Shown piece after piece: positions 1 to 9,263 of a stretch of 64,000 nt of DNA. Position 1 is the first letter of the stretch; each line of letters begins with the position of its first letter. The stretch spans positions 1 through 64,000 of the forward strand of contig ADZZ01000363.1 of NCBI GenBank assembly GCA_000179315.1, written 5' to 3'. The stretch is from a delta proteobacterium NaphS2. Lineage in GTDB: Bacteria; Desulfobacterota; DSM-4660; Desulfatiglandales; Desulfatiglandaceae. A model generated the notes under the pieces. It made no database searches. It saw only the letters and a list, made by a program, of their open reading frames with translations, and was not told where the DNA came from. The position numbers and the translations under genes are program-made.

Positions 1-362
1 GCATGATCGAAGATATGAGAACATCCGAAGATGTTGCGACCTGTCTTTGGATTGATGAAATCATCTAATGCGATCATAAGTCGCCCATCGGACAAGGGGT
101 CAGGAATGAGGTGCCATAAGGCGGCCCATAGGTTATGCCATGGTATTTTGTTGGAAGCCATAAAGGTGTAGAATCGACGTTTGTTAATGTTGAGCCCAAA
201 CAAGGTATTGAGGCAACGCAACACGTTTGAAGAGATAGATGAAGTGAAAGGGATGATGAAAGCCAGGATGGCATAAGAGAACCAGTGTGCTCGTTCCCTG
301 CCGAGATTGGTGGAAGAAAAAGCATTTTGTAGAGGCTTTAAGATATCGTTTAGAATAAACAT
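1..362 (-). CDS. IS4-family transposase, N-terminal part (partial)
   Basis: The minus-strand start codon at 362-360 begins MFILNDILKPLQNAF and the frame runs off the window start. The same reading frame, before interruption, occurs at 31038 in the second copy, whose C-terminal half carries the IS4 YREK signature. Here only about 120 N-terminal residues are visible, so whether this copy is functional cannot be judged from the window. Confidence 0.75.
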   Translation of the reverse strand, partial: MFILNDILKPLQNAFSSTNLGRERAHWFSYAILAFIIPFTSSISSNVLRCLNTLFGLNINKRRFYTFMASNKIPWHNLWAALWHLIPDPLSDGRLMIALDDFINPKTGRNIFGCSHIFDH

Positions 363-586
363 GTTGCCAAGCTCCTTTCCGATGGAATATCAATAAGTTG
401 TTATCGAATCCTATCACGAGATGGAGCGAATTTCAAGGGTAAAAAGTTAAATAACTAGTTGAATTTATTGGCATAAAAATTGAAAAAATTTTCATTTTTC
501 GTGCCAAAATTCTCTGCGCATAATAAAAAAAATGCGCGGAACTGGCTGGAAAAATTGGAAAAGGTTCAAAAACGGTGAAACTTTAG
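1..586 (-). mobile_element. IS4-family insertion sequence, copy A (cut by window start)
   Basis: The stretch is nearly identical to the outer parts of the element at 28377-31262 and lacks the insertion found in that copy. Its terminus, reading ...GTGAAACTTTAG at 575-586, is the same end seen at 31251-31262. The rest of the element, including the catalytic part of the transposase, lies before base 1. It abuts directly on an oppositely oriented fragment of the same element at 587, so one copy appears to have inserted into another. Confidence 0.85.
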
Positions 587-844
587 TTTTTCCATAATGG
601 CCGCAACAATCATTTGGATCTATGGTTCACGGCTCGAAAACATTCCCGAACGCAGGCACAAGGTCAAGGGTCGCAACAGTTTCGCCTTTTCCGACCTGAG
701 ACATATCATCGCTAAGTCCGCATTGAGCGATGATTTTCATGCCGTTTGCAACCAAGACAACAAACTGCCCCGAAAATCTTTCCTGGAGGCGTTGCTGCGC
801 ATGGTCGGCTGATCAAGCCGGGGGCATTTTCTGTGAAACTTCAG
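587..844 (+). mobile_element. IS4-family fragment, copy B, transposase C-terminus
   Basis: The region is the reverse complement of 28377-28634. It encodes the last 70 or so residues of the same transposase on the plus strand (stop at 810-812, ending LLRMVG) and ends with the terminal repeat GTGAAACTTCAG at 833-844. It starts abruptly at 587 beside the end of copy A. The missing 5' part of copy B is either beyond the window, on the far side of copy A, or deleted. Confidence 0.85.
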
Positions 845-1163
845 CTATATGAATTACATGGGCTTTATCGACCCTGACGTCGTTTTTTCCCTCCACTTCA
901 TCTCTATTATGGCCATCCTCGTAGGTATCGTCGGCGGGGTCGCCACCATCATGGGGCCTGCCGTCGGCGCCTTTATTATGGTGGGACTGCAGGAAACCTT
1001 CAGAAGCTCTTTCTTTGGTCTGGCGCCCAAATGGATCAGCCAGGGGCACGCTCTGGTTTTCGGCCTGTTGGTTATTTTCGTGATCCTGTTCCTGGCAAAC
1101 GGCGTGGTAGGGGACTGGAAAAAGATCAAAAGAAATGTGTTCCGTGTGCGGGAATCGCACTGA
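845..1163 (+). pseudogene. livM: Branched-chain amino acid ABC transporter permease LivM, C-terminal remnant
   Basis: The frame reads YMGFIDPD near the IS boundary, then hydrophobic segments including IVGGVATIMGPAVGA and LVFGLLVIFVILFLANG. This is the last third of a LivM-type inner-membrane permease. Family members are usually over 300 residues; about 105 remain. The gene is cut exactly at the IS4 terminus at 844/845, so the truncation is caused by the insertion or a later deletion from it. It is followed 19 bases later by livG with its own AAAGGAGG ribosome site. Loss of LivM should disable this permease pair unless another copy exists. Confidence 0.85.
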
Positions 1164-1182
1164 AAGGAGGCAACCAAAAGCC

Positions 1183-1908
1183 ATGGCGCTCCTTGAATTA
1201 CAAAATCTCACAAAAGCCTTCGGTGGACTTGTGGCCGTAAACCGGGTGAGTTTCAAGGTTGAGAAAGATGAAATCTTCGGCCTCATTGGACCCAACGGCT
1301 CGGGAAAAACGACCACTTTCAATTGCATCAACCACTATTTTCCCATCACATCGGGGGATATTCTTTTCAAAGGAAAACGCATCACGAACCTCAAGACCCA
1401 CCAAATTTGTCACTTGGGCATCGGGCGGACCTTTCAGGTGGTAAAACCCCTTGCGAGGATGACCGTCCTTGAGAACGTAACGGCATCGGCCTTTTGTCGC
1501 GTGAAGACCATCGGGAAGGCGAAAGAGAAGGCGGAAGAGGTGCTGGAATTCTGCGGCCTGGCTCAAGATAAAGACAAATTGGCGAAAAGTCTTCCCATCG
1601 GCGGAAGAAAAAGGCTCGAAATTGCCCGTGCCCTTGCCACCGACCCGGAGCTTCTGCTCCTGGACGAGACCGCGGCCGGCCTGAACCCTTCCGAATTGGA
1701 GGAGGCCATCGAACTGATCAAAAAAATGCGAGAAAGCGGGATCACCATTTTGATTATCGAGCATATCATGAAGCTCATTATGACCATATCGGATCGCATC
1801 CACGCCATCAATTTCGGGCAGACCATCGCAGAGGGCAACCCTAAAGAAGTGGCGAAGAATGAACATGTTATCCAAGCCTATTTGGGAGAAGAATATGCTC
1901 AAGGTTAA
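1183..1908 (+). CDS. livG: Branched-chain amino acid ABC transporter ATP-binding protein LivG
   Basis: This is a cytoplasmic ATPase energising import of leucine, isoleucine and valine or related compounds. The ATG at 1183 follows AAAGGAGG and gives 241 residues, the usual LivG length; an upstream in-frame ATG at 1135 lies inside livM and is less likely. Walker A GPNGSGKT is at about residues 36-43. The Walker B region reads LLLLDETAAGL, with Thr where LivG usually has Pro, and the signature loop is LPIGGRKR, a little off consensus. The C-terminal GLNP motif and the long LivG tail are present. It overlaps livF by 14 bases, showing translational coupling. Confidence 0.92.
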   Translation: MALLELQNLTKAFGGLVAVNRVSFKVEKDEIFGLIGPNGSGKTTTFNCINHYFPITSGDILFKGKRITNLKTHQICHLGIGRTFQVVKPLARMTVLENVTASAFCRVKTIGKAKEKAEEVLEFCGLAQDKDKLAKSLPIGGRKRLEIARALATDPELLLLDETAAGLNPSELEEAIELIKKMRESGITILIIEHIMKLIMTISDRIHAINFGQTIAEGNPKEVAKNEHVIQAYLGEEYAQG

Positions 1909-2599
1909 CGGAATTGATATCTTTTACGGTGACCTGCAAGTCCTCTGGGACGTGTCCTTTGAAGTGAAAGAAAAAGAAATCCTGGTCCTTATCGGCGCCA
2001 ACGGCGCAGGCAAATCCACCACCATCCGGGCCATTTCCTCACTGCTGACCCCCAGTAAGGGTTCCATCGAATTTGAGGGCTCGCGTATCGATCATATCCC
2101 CGCCCACAAGGTCATCGAATACGGCATCGTCCATGTGCCCGAGGGGAGGCGCCTTTTTCCTGAAATGAGCGTGGAAGAAAATTTGATCATGGGAACCCTC
2201 AAAGGCGATGCGAAGAAAAAGCGTTATGATACCATGGCTCACGTCTTTGAGCTTTTCCCGCGACTGAAGGAACGCAGGAAACAGATGGCCGGCACCCTCA
2301 GCGGGGGCGAGCAACAGATGCTTGCCGTCGGCAGAGGATTGATGAGTCTTCCCAGACTGATGATGTTTGATGAGCCCTCTTTGGGGCTTGCCCCCATTTT
2401 GGTCCAGGACATCTTTCGTATATTCAAGAAAATCAACGAAGAAGGCGTCACCGTCCTTCTAGTGGAACAAAATGTCAGACAAACCCTGGCCATGTGCCAT
2501 CGCGCCTATGCCCTTGAAAACGGCCGGATCGTTCTGGAGGGAACCGGTCAAGAACTGATGGCGGACGAACACGTAAGAGAGGCCTACTTAGGCATTTGA
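1895..2599 (+). CDS. livF: Branched-chain amino acid ABC transporter ATP-binding protein LivF
   Basis: This is the second ATPase of the Liv importer. The ATG at 1895 (MLKVNGIDIFYG) sits inside the end of livG, giving 234 residues, the family norm. Walker A is GANGAGKS, the ABC signature LSGGEQQM and Walker B LMMFDEPSLGL are all intact. Together with livG and the livM remnant it forms the tail of a liv operon whose upstream genes (binding protein, livH, rest of livM) are missing from the window because of the IS elements. Both ATPases are intact although their membrane partner is broken. Confidence 0.93.
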   Translation: MLKVNGIDIFYGDLQVLWDVSFEVKEKEILVLIGANGAGKSTTIRAISSLLTPSKGSIEFEGSRIDHIPAHKVIEYGIVHVPEGRRLFPEMSVEENLIMGTLKGDAKKKRYDTMAHVFELFPRLKERRKQMAGTLSGGEQQMLAVGRGLMSLPRLMMFDEPSLGLAPILVQDIFRIFKKINEEGVTVLLVEQNVRQTLAMCHRAYALENGRIVLEGTGQELMADEHVREAYLGI

Positions 2600-2677
2600 C
2601 GGCGCACTTAAACATTCTTCATGCTCGAATTCGATCCGGAACGCCAATCACAAAATCACAAAAATAGGGAGATCCAA

Positions 2678-2968
2678 ATGGATGTCAAAAGCTACTGTTC
2701 CAATATGAGAAATGAAGTCGAATCGTGGAAAACCCAAATCGACGGCCACATGAAAGAGGCGGACAGGCGGTCCGCCGATATGAATGAAGCCCCGAAAGCC
2801 ATTTTAAAAATCAATGAACTGGTAACGGAGATGGAAGAGGCCATCAACCGGCTGGAAGTGGAATGCCCCGCTGACTGGAGCGCGGAAAAAGCGCGTGTGG
2901 ACGGCATCCAGAAAGATCTGGAACGGTTGTGGCGGGAGGCTGCCGAAGGATCGCCGGACGATCTGTAA
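2678..2968 (+). CDS. Small coiled-coil protein, function unknown
   Basis: The ATG at 2678 follows AGGGAGAT and gives 96 residues. The sequence is highly charged and helical with heptad-like spacing (KINELVTEMEEAINRLEVE) and no signal peptide or cysteine pair; one Cys lies near residue 6. It resembles in size and character the small coiled-coil proteins at 31598 and 60592 (sll1863-type), but is only distantly alike. It follows livF by about 80 bases and may be co-transcribed. No function is assigned. Confidence 0.7.
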   Translation: MDVKSYCSNMRNEVESWKTQIDGHMKEADRRSADMNEAPKAILKINELVTEMEEAINRLEVECPADWSAEKARVDGIQKDLERLWREAAEGSPDDL

Positions 2969-3023
2969 TTTCTGAAGAGAAAAGCTTTACGCCATAAACA
3001 AGAATCTTATGAAAAGGCCGTTT

Positions 3024-4211
3024 TCAGGATTTGGGCCAGCGACATTTGATGGACGTTCCCCGTTGCAGTTCGGATTGGAGTTCAAAATGACCGGAAAGGA
3101 GCTCCACCCGTTCTTTCATACTGTCCAGCCCGAATCCGCTTCCGGACTTCTCCGTTGAAGTAATCGGGACCTCGAATCCGATTCCGTTATCATGAACAGA
3201 AAGCATCAGTTCATCTTTTGTTTCAATGAGAGATACTTCCACCTTCGTGGCCTCGCTGTGCTTTGTTACGTTGTTCAAAGCCTCCTGCACAATTCGGTAG
3301 ACAGCGATTTTCACATCCTCTGAAAAGTTTTCTTCCTTCAGTTCAAGACGGCATGCAATTTCCAGACTCTCAGAAACCTGGCCAGTCTTTTTGCAAAGCG
3401 ACTCAACGGCTAACTTCACGCCGAGGTCATCCAGGGCCTGGGGCCTGAGCTGCGAGCAAATCGCGCGCGTTTCCGTAATGGCCTGTCGTACCCAGGACAA
3501 AATCGATTCCAAAGTCGGTCTCTCATGGGCATCACCATTTGTTTGATAATAAAGATTCTCCTCCAAGGCATATTTGACCGCGGTGAGAGTTGACCCGATG
3601 CCATCGTGCAGTTCCCGCGCCAGGCGTTTGCGCTCCTTTTCCTGAATGGCCAGGAGTTTCTTGCCGAGTCGTTCCAATTGACTTTGACGATCCGTGAGCA
3701 AGGAGAGGTGCCGTCTTCGCTCCAGCGCATAACGCATGGTCCGATCCAGTAGAACCGGCGTAAGGTGGGCCTTCTCCAGATAATCATCGGCGCCCCCATA
3801 CAGGGACTGCGCGTCAATATCGGGGCTGCTCTGGCCGGTCAATACGATCACAGGCATTGTCAGGGCCATCTCACGAATCTTCTTAATGAGCTCCAACCCG
3901 GTTTTATCCCCCAGATAGAAATCAACAAACAACATATCACAGGAATTTTGCCCAATCCATTTTATGGCATCGTCATGGGTGGTTTTGAAATATAAATGAC
4001 AGTATGAATTCGGTATTTGATGAAGCACCCGTTGAAAAATGATATGATCATCCTCATCGTCATCAACATACAGAATCCGGGTGGGTGGCTGTTTACTTTC
4101 CAAATTCACCTCTCGTATTTGAATTCTCCGGCCAAAAACGCATGCAAATAGACGCTTTCTAAAATAGGATTGAAGGCTCAGGATGTCAACAATGCGGTAC
4201 CGCGAACACAA
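3024..4211 (-). CDS. Receiver domain fused to HisKA_3 histidine kinase
   Basis: This is a cytoplasmic signalling protein. An N-terminal receiver domain (RILYVDDDEDDH, phospho-acceptor Asp in MLFVDFYLG, Lys in YLEKAH) is followed by a coiled linker, a HisKA_3 dimerisation/phospho-acceptor motif (LARELHDGIGS) and an HATPase with N box EALNNVTKHS, G1 DNGIGF and G2 GFGLDSMKERV. HisKA_3 kinases are NarX/DesK-like. The start is unsure: the first Met gives a 40-residue extension without obvious function, and a TTG at 4103 preceded by GAGAGGT would start just before the receiver. No cognate LuxR-type regulator lies nearby. The architecture mirrors the protein at 12246. Confidence 0.85.
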   Translation of the reverse strand: MCSRYRIVDILSLQSYFRKRLFACVFGRRIQIREVNLESKQPPTRILYVDDDEDDHIIFQRVLHQIPNSYCHLYFKTTHDDAIKWIGQNSCDMLFVDFYLGDKTGLELIKKIREMALTMPVIVLTGQSSPDIDAQSLYGGADDYLEKAHLTPVLLDRTMRYALERRRHLSLLTDRQSQLERLGKKLLAIQEKERKRLARELHDGIGSTLTAVKYALEENLYYQTNGDAHERPTLESILSWVRQAITETRAICSQLRPQALDDLGVKLAVESLCKKTGQVSESLEIACRLELKEENFSEDVKIAVYRIVQEALNNVTKHSEATKVEVSLIETKDELMLSVHDNGIGFEVPITSTEKSGSGFGLDSMKERVELLSGHFELQSELQRGTSIKCRWPKS

Positions 4212-4319
4212 TTGGTCAATAATCTTTAATAAGAAGCACGTTGATTAAGCCCGGTGGGTATGTTAAGGAATTCTGTTGAAGGGCCTGCCTGATCCAACGC
4301 CAAATCCCGCGGTGTAAAA

Positions 4320-6221
4320 ATGATGGGCGAAAAGCTTTTATATCTCGTTCTAGGCATTCTGCTCCTCGCCGCCTTGTATGCGTGCAGTTTCTACAACTAC
4401 CTCCTTTTCCACAATATCGCCGAGATTTTCTCTGTTATAATTGCCGGTGCTATTTTCGTCATTGCCTGGAATACCAGGCAGTATCTCAGCAACAATTTTC
4501 TCCTTTTCCTGGGGATCGCCTACCTGTTTGTGGGCGGACTCGACCTTCTTCATACCTTTTCCTACAAAGGGATCGCAATATTTGAGGGGTACAGTGCGAA
4601 TCTGGCAACCCAGCTTTGGATTGCAGCTCGGTCCATTGAGAGTCTTTCAATGCTTGCGGCTTTTCTGTTTTTTGAAAGAAAATTCAGGGTCAGATCGGTA
4701 TTTCTACTCGATACCGCCATTTTTGTTTTTTTGCTTTTGTCCATCTTTTACTGGCGAATATTTCCGGTTTGTTTTGTGGAAGGCATGGGTCTTACGCCGT
4801 TTAAAAAAATCAGTGAGTATCTCATCTCTTTCTTTTTCCTTTGTTCCGCAGCCCTTTTGGTTATCTATCGCGAGAAGTTCGACGATGACGTCCGCAGGTG
4901 GATTATCGCCTCCATCGGTCTCAGTATCGCCTCGGAACTGACTTTCACCACCTATGCAGCCAGCTACGATCCGGCCAACCTGTTGGGGCACTATCTTAAG
5001 ATTTTATCTTTTTGGTGTATCTACAAAGCACTCATCGAAACAGGGCTCAGAAAACCATATGCCCTTTTTTTCAGAGAACTGAAACAAAGTGAAGCGCAAT
5101 TGGAAATTCGCGTTCGTGAACGCACAGCGGAACTCACCCGCGCAAAGGAACTTCTTCAGACCATCATCGACAACATCCCTGTTATGATTTGTCTCTTTAA
5201 TCCTGACGGCAACGTGAGAATCTTGAACAGCCACTACAGAAACCTGATCGGCTTGGACGGCAGAAAAATAGGCGATACGGACCTGGCAGAAACACGTCAA
5301 ATCGATCCCACCATTTGTCGGGAGGTCTGGTCACAGATGAAGCAGGGGCAACGAGGCTGGAAGGATTTCACGATCCAAACAACATATGGAAAGAATCTGC
5401 AAACCTCCTGGGCCAGGGTGAGGCTGTCGGATGGATCTGTCATCGGTATCGGTATCGATATCAGTGAGAGAAAAAGATCCGAAGAACAGAAGGAACATTA
5501 TCTGGAGCAGCTGAAACGGAGCAATAAAGAACTTCAGGATTTTGCTTTTGTTGCATCCCACGATCTTCAGGAGCCTCTCAGAAAGATACAGAGTTTCGGG
5601 GAGTTATTGGTCACGGAGGTCCACGATTCCATCTCCGCGGAAGGCCGGGATTTTCTGGTGCGGATGCAGAATGCGGCGACCAGAATGCGCAAGCTGATCG
5701 ACTCACTACTGGCTTATTCCCGCGTGACCACCAAAACCAGGGCCTTTTCCCAAGTGAACCTGGTTGAGGCGGTGGAAGAGGCTCTGGGGAACCTTGCGGT
5801 TTTGAAGGAAGAGAAAAAGGCGTCGGTTGAGGTGGGCGAACTCCCTACCGTAGAAGGGGATCAAGTCCAGATGATTCAGCTTTTTCAGAATCTCATCGGC
5901 AACGCCCTGAAATTCCATCGTAAAGGAGTGTCCCCGGAAATAAAAATCTATGCCCTGACAATCCATGGGGGACGATCTGATCAAGCCGACGTCTACGAAA
6001 TCTTTGTGAAGGATAACGGGATCGGATTTGATGAAAGCTACCTGTCCAGGATTTTCACTCCGTTTCAAAGACTTCACGGAAAGAGCGAATACGAAGGCGT
6101 CGGCATCGGTCTGGCTATTTGCAGGAAGATCGTTGAACGACACGGTGGCCACATTACCGCCACCAGCAACCCGGGCGGGGGAGCTGTTTTCATCGTAACG
6201 CTTCCCAAAAAACAAAAATAA
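4320..6221 (+). CDS. Membrane histidine kinase with MASE3-type sensor, PAS and HisKA/HATPase
   Basis: The 633-residue protein has about seven N-terminal membrane helices (residues 5-230) resembling the MASE3 sensor domain, a short coiled coil (RVRERTAELTRAKELL), a PAS domain (about 275-385), the H box FVASHDLQEPLRKIQ and an HATPase with NALKFH, DNGIGF and GVGIGLAICRKIV. This is a phytochrome-like HisKA kinase class often paired with Rcp-type single-domain regulators; one such regulator is at 11618. It is divergent from the minus-strand kinase gene and 4 bases upstream of the hlyD-like gene, so it may be in the efflux operon. The ligand is unknown. Confidence 0.9.
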   Translation: MMGEKLLYLVLGILLLAALYACSFYNYLLFHNIAEIFSVIIAGAIFVIAWNTRQYLSNNFLLFLGIAYLFVGGLDLLHTFSYKGIAIFEGYSANLATQLWIAARSIESLSMLAAFLFFERKFRVRSVFLLDTAIFVFLLLSIFYWRIFPVCFVEGMGLTPFKKISEYLISFFFLCSAALLVIYREKFDDDVRRWIIASIGLSIASELTFTTYAASYDPANLLGHYLKILSFWCIYKALIETGLRKPYALFFRELKQSEAQLEIRVRERTAELTRAKELLQTIIDNIPVMICLFNPDGNVRILNSHYRNLIGLDGRKIGDTDLAETRQIDPTICREVWSQMKQGQRGWKDFTIQTTYGKNLQTSWARVRLSDGSVIGIGIDISERKRSEEQKEHYLEQLKRSNKELQDFAFVASHDLQEPLRKIQSFGELLVTEVHDSISAEGRDFLVRMQNAATRMRKLIDSLLAYSRVTTKTRAFSQVNLVEAVEEALGNLAVLKEEKKASVEVGELPTVEGDQVQMIQLFQNLIGNALKFHRKGVSPEIKIYALTIHGGRSDQADVYEIFVKDNGIGFDESYLSRIFTPFQRLHGKSEYEGVGIGLAICRKIVERHGGHITATSNPGGGAVFIVTLPKKQK

Positions 6222-6225
6222 AACA

Positions 6226-7287
6226 ATGAAAAAGAAGCAGAAAATCCGCAGAATCGTCCTTTTGCCGGCCATCGCCCTGGTTATCGGGGCGGGGGCCTAT
6301 TTTTACACGCATGGCGAAAGTGAGCCGGAAAACCGTCTCGATCTTTATGGAAACGTGGATATTCGGCAAGTCCAGCTTGCCTTTCACGCCACCGGGCGCA
6401 TCGAAAAGCTTTCGGTTCAGGAAGGCGATGCGGTGAAGCCCGGTCAACTGGTGGCGGAGCTCGATCCGATCCGTTATGAAGCCGCTGTTGCCAAGGCCTC
6501 GGCGGAGGTGGCTGCGAAAAATCAGGTTTTGTCCCGACTTCTTGCGGGTAGCCGGCCGGAGGTGGTTCGGGAAGCTCGTGAACGTGTCAAGGCCGAGGAG
6601 GCGAATCTGGCGGATGCCAAAGCCCTTTATGAGAGAATGAAATTTCTCGTCCGGACCGGATCTACCTCCAAACAAAAATTCGACGACGCTGAAAGGGCTT
6701 TCAAAGCCGCCAGGGCAAATCTGAAAGCGGCAAAACAGGAACTGATCCTGGCCGTAAAGGGCCCCCGAAAGGAAGATATCGCCCTTGCCAGGGCCCAACT
6801 CAGGGCCGGTGAAGCGGCATTGAAACTTGCGGAAAGAGAGCTGACGGATACGAAGCTCTATGCACCCGAAGCAGGGGTGATCCAGAACCGCATTCTTGAG
6901 CCGGGGGATATGGCTTTCCCTGAAACGCCGGTCTTTACCCTGGCACTGACCAATCCGGTCTGGGTTCGCGCCTACATCTCCGAACCGGACCTGGGCAAAG
7001 TAGCGCCAGGGATGAGGGCTTACCTTACCACCGACAGTTTCCCGGGCAAAAAATATGAAGGCTGGATCGGTTTCATCTCGCCCACGGCGGAGTTTACACC
7101 AAAACAGGTGCAAACCACCGAACTGAGAACGAAGCTGGTCTACCGGCTTCGCATCTATGCCTGTAATCCCCGAAACGAACTGCGCCTCGGGATGCCCGTG
7201 ACCGTCACGGTCTCCTTGAATCAACCCCTGGAAAATGTCGCCGGGAACAGGCGGCCCTGCCAGAAAAATCCCGATGATCACCCCTGA
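6226..7287 (+). CDS. HlyD/YbhG-type periplasmic membrane-fusion protein
   Basis: This adaptor subunit links an inner-membrane ABC-2 exporter to the outer membrane. It has an N-terminal membrane anchor (VLLPAIALVIGAGAYFY), a lipoyl half (GRIEKLSVQEGDAVKPGQ), a long alpha-hairpin rich in Ala/Glu/Lys (about 85-190) and the second lipoyl half (LYAPEAGVIQNRI), followed by a beta-barrel. Length of 353 residues is typical. It overlaps the ATPase gene by 14 bases, and the order adaptor, ATPase, permease, permease matches the YbhGFSR multidrug exporter layout. Confidence 0.9.
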   Translation: MKKKQKIRRIVLLPAIALVIGAGAYFYTHGESEPENRLDLYGNVDIRQVQLAFHATGRIEKLSVQEGDAVKPGQLVAELDPIRYEAAVAKASAEVAAKNQVLSRLLAGSRPEVVREARERVKAEEANLADAKALYERMKFLVRTGSTSKQKFDDAERAFKAARANLKAAKQELILAVKGPRKEDIALARAQLRAGEAALKLAERELTDTKLYAPEAGVIQNRILEPGDMAFPETPVFTLALTNPVWVRAYISEPDLGKVAPGMRAYLTTDSFPGKKYEGWIGFISPTAEFTPKQVQTTELRTKLVYRLRIYACNPRNELRLGMPVTVTVSLNQPLENVAGNRRPCQKNPDDHP

Positions 7288-8068
7288 AAAAAATCCGTCC
7301 CCCACCGAAGAAGCCGTTGTTTTGAAAAACGTGAGCAAACGCTTTCATTCGGCGGGTCGGGAGGTGAACGCACTTGATTCGCTCAGCGCCAGGGTCAAGC
7401 CCGGCACGGTGACGGGGTTCGTGGGTCCGGACGGGGGTGGAAAAACGACGCTTTTCCGAATGATGGCGGGGCTTCTCCCCGCGTCGGAAGGATCCCTGAT
7501 GGTAGCGGGAAACGACCTGCGACGCGCAGCGGCCAGGGCCCGGGATCGCATCGGGTACATGGCACAGCGGTTCTCCCTTTATGCAAACCTCTCCGTGTTT
7601 GAGAACCTTCGCTTTTTCAGCAGTGCCTATGGACTGAAAGGTCAGCGGCAGCGAAAAAGAATCGCTTGGGCGTTGAAGGCTTTTGAGCTGAAAGCGTACG
7701 CAGAGGCGAAAAGCGGCGATTTGCCGCTGGGTTTCAAGCAACGGTTGTCCCTGGCAACCGCCTTGATGCACGAGCCGGAAATTCTTTTTCTGGATGAACC
7801 GACCTCCGGCGTGGATCCTCTGGCAAGACGGGAATTCTGGAACCGGATCAATGGTCTTGCGCAAGGGGGTGTGACGGTCCTGGTGACAACCCATTTCATG
7901 GAGGAAGCCGAGTACTGTGACCGGCTGGTGATTATGGCCGAAGGGGAAATTCTGGAGGAAGGGACCCCGGATGACATAAAGGCGCGCCACCGCTCAGATT
8001 CCCAATCGGAGCCCTCCATGGAAGACGCGTTTATCGCCCTTATCCGCGAGCGTGAGGGCCGAGCATGA
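7274..8068 (+). CDS. ABC-2 exporter ATP-binding protein (YbhF-like, single domain)
   Basis: The ATG at 7274 (MITPEKNPS) overlaps the adaptor gene and gives 264 residues. Walker A reads GPDGGGKT, signature LPLGFKQRL and Walker B ILFLDEPTSGVDP, followed by TTHFMEEAEYCDRL, typical of drug- and NatA-type exporters. E. coli YbhF has two fused ATPase domains; this one has only one, so it would act as a homodimer. Its last four bases overlap the permease start (ATGA). Confidence 0.92.
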   Translation: MITPEKNPSPTEEAVVLKNVSKRFHSAGREVNALDSLSARVKPGTVTGFVGPDGGGKTTLFRMMAGLLPASEGSLMVAGNDLRRAAARARDRIGYMAQRFSLYANLSVFENLRFFSSAYGLKGQRQRKRIAWALKAFELKAYAEAKSGDLPLGFKQRLSLATALMHEPEILFLDEPTSGVDPLARREFWNRINGLAQGGVTVLVTTHFMEEAEYCDRLVIMAEGEILEEGTPDDIKARHRSDSQSEPSMEDAFIALIREREGRA

Positions 8069-9216
8069 AAGATGATCCAAGAAAGGAAAGGCCGTTGGGA
8101 TCCTCCCGTTTGCGGGTCCGTGCCCTGGTGCGCAAGGAAGCCCTTCAAATCATTCGGGACCCCTCCAGCATCGCCATTGCGTTTCTTCTTCCCATGGTTT
8201 TGCTGTTCCTTTTCGGCTACGGTGTCTCCCTCGATGCAAAAAATGTCCCCATGGCACTTGTGGTGGAGAAACCCTCTCCTCTGACCCAAAGCTTTACGGC
8301 TGCGTTTGCCCACTCGCCCTACTTTACGGCGAAGCATTTTCGATTTGTCCAGGAGGCGGAGCAAGCCATGATGGAGAGGAACGTCAAGGGCATTGTGTGG
8401 CTGCGGGAGAACTCCACCGAAACGGAACTTTCAAAGGGCAATGCGCCCATTGGCGTTTTGGTGGACGGCGTGGACGCCAACAACGCGCGAATCATCGAAG
8501 GGTACCTGCAGGGCATCTGGGCCAACTGGCTTGAAAAATTCGCTTTGTCCAAGGGGAAGAAGGTAACTATTCCCGTGGTCATGGAAGAAAGAATATGGTT
8601 CAACCAGGAGGTGAGAAGCCGAAATTTTCTGGTGCCGGGTCTCATTGCCGTTATCATGACATTGATCGGCGCGCTTCTCACGGCCATGGTGGTTGCCCGG
8701 GAATGGGAGCGCGGCACCATGGAGGCTCTCATGGCCACGCCGGTCCGGGCCGGTGAGATCATCATGGGCAAACTGATCCCCTACTTTTTACTGGGCATGG
8801 GGGGCATGGCCCTTTCCGTGGCCATGGCCGTATGGCTTTTTCAGGTTCCCCTTCGCGGATCCCTGCTCGCCCTTTTCGGAGCATCAGCCCTATTTCTCGT
8901 TGTAGCGCTGGGCATGGGGCTGATGATCAGCACGGTTGCCAAAGACCAGTTTGTGGCAGGCCAGATAGCGATCATTGCCACTTTTCTGCCCGCCTTTATC
9001 CTCTCGGGTTTCATCTTCGATATCGGGAGTATGCCTCCGGTAATTCAGGGAATCACGCACATCATTGCGGCCCGGTATTTTGTGGCCATTTTGCAGACCC
9101 TTTTCATGGCGGGCGATGTGTGGTCTTTGATCCTCATGAATGCGCTGGCTTTAATGGTCATGGCCGTTATATTTCTTGTGCTGGTGAGAAAACGCACGGG
9201 AAAAAGACTGGAATAG
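8065..9216 (+). CDS. ABC-2 type permease (YbhS-like)
   Basis: The 383-residue protein has an N-terminal helix (FLLPMVLLFLFGYGVS), a large extracytoplasmic domain and five C-terminal helices, including the conserved stretch ending MVVAREWERGTMEALMATPV, the hallmark EGT-type loop of ABC-2 permeases. It starts inside the ATPase stop codon and ends 8 bases before the next permease. It is intact, while its partner permease is interrupted by an IS element. Confidence 0.92.
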   Translation: MKDDPRKERPLGSSRLRVRALVRKEALQIIRDPSSIAIAFLLPMVLLFLFGYGVSLDAKNVPMALVVEKPSPLTQSFTAAFAHSPYFTAKHFRFVQEAEQAMMERNVKGIVWLRENSTETELSKGNAPIGVLVDGVDANNARIIEGYLQGIWANWLEKFALSKGKKVTIPVVMEERIWFNQEVRSRNFLVPGLIAVIMTLIGALLTAMVVAREWERGTMEALMATPVRAGEIIMGKLIPYFLLGMGGMALSVAMAVWLFQVPLRGSLLALFGASALFLVVALGMGLMISTVAKDQFVAGQIAIIATFLPAFILSGFIFDIGSMPPVIQGITHIIAARYFVAILQTLFMAGDVWSLILMNALALMVMAVIFLVLVRKRTGKRLE

Positions 9217-9263
9217 GGGGCGCCATGTGGCATCGGGTCATCGCACTTATGATTAAAGAATTT

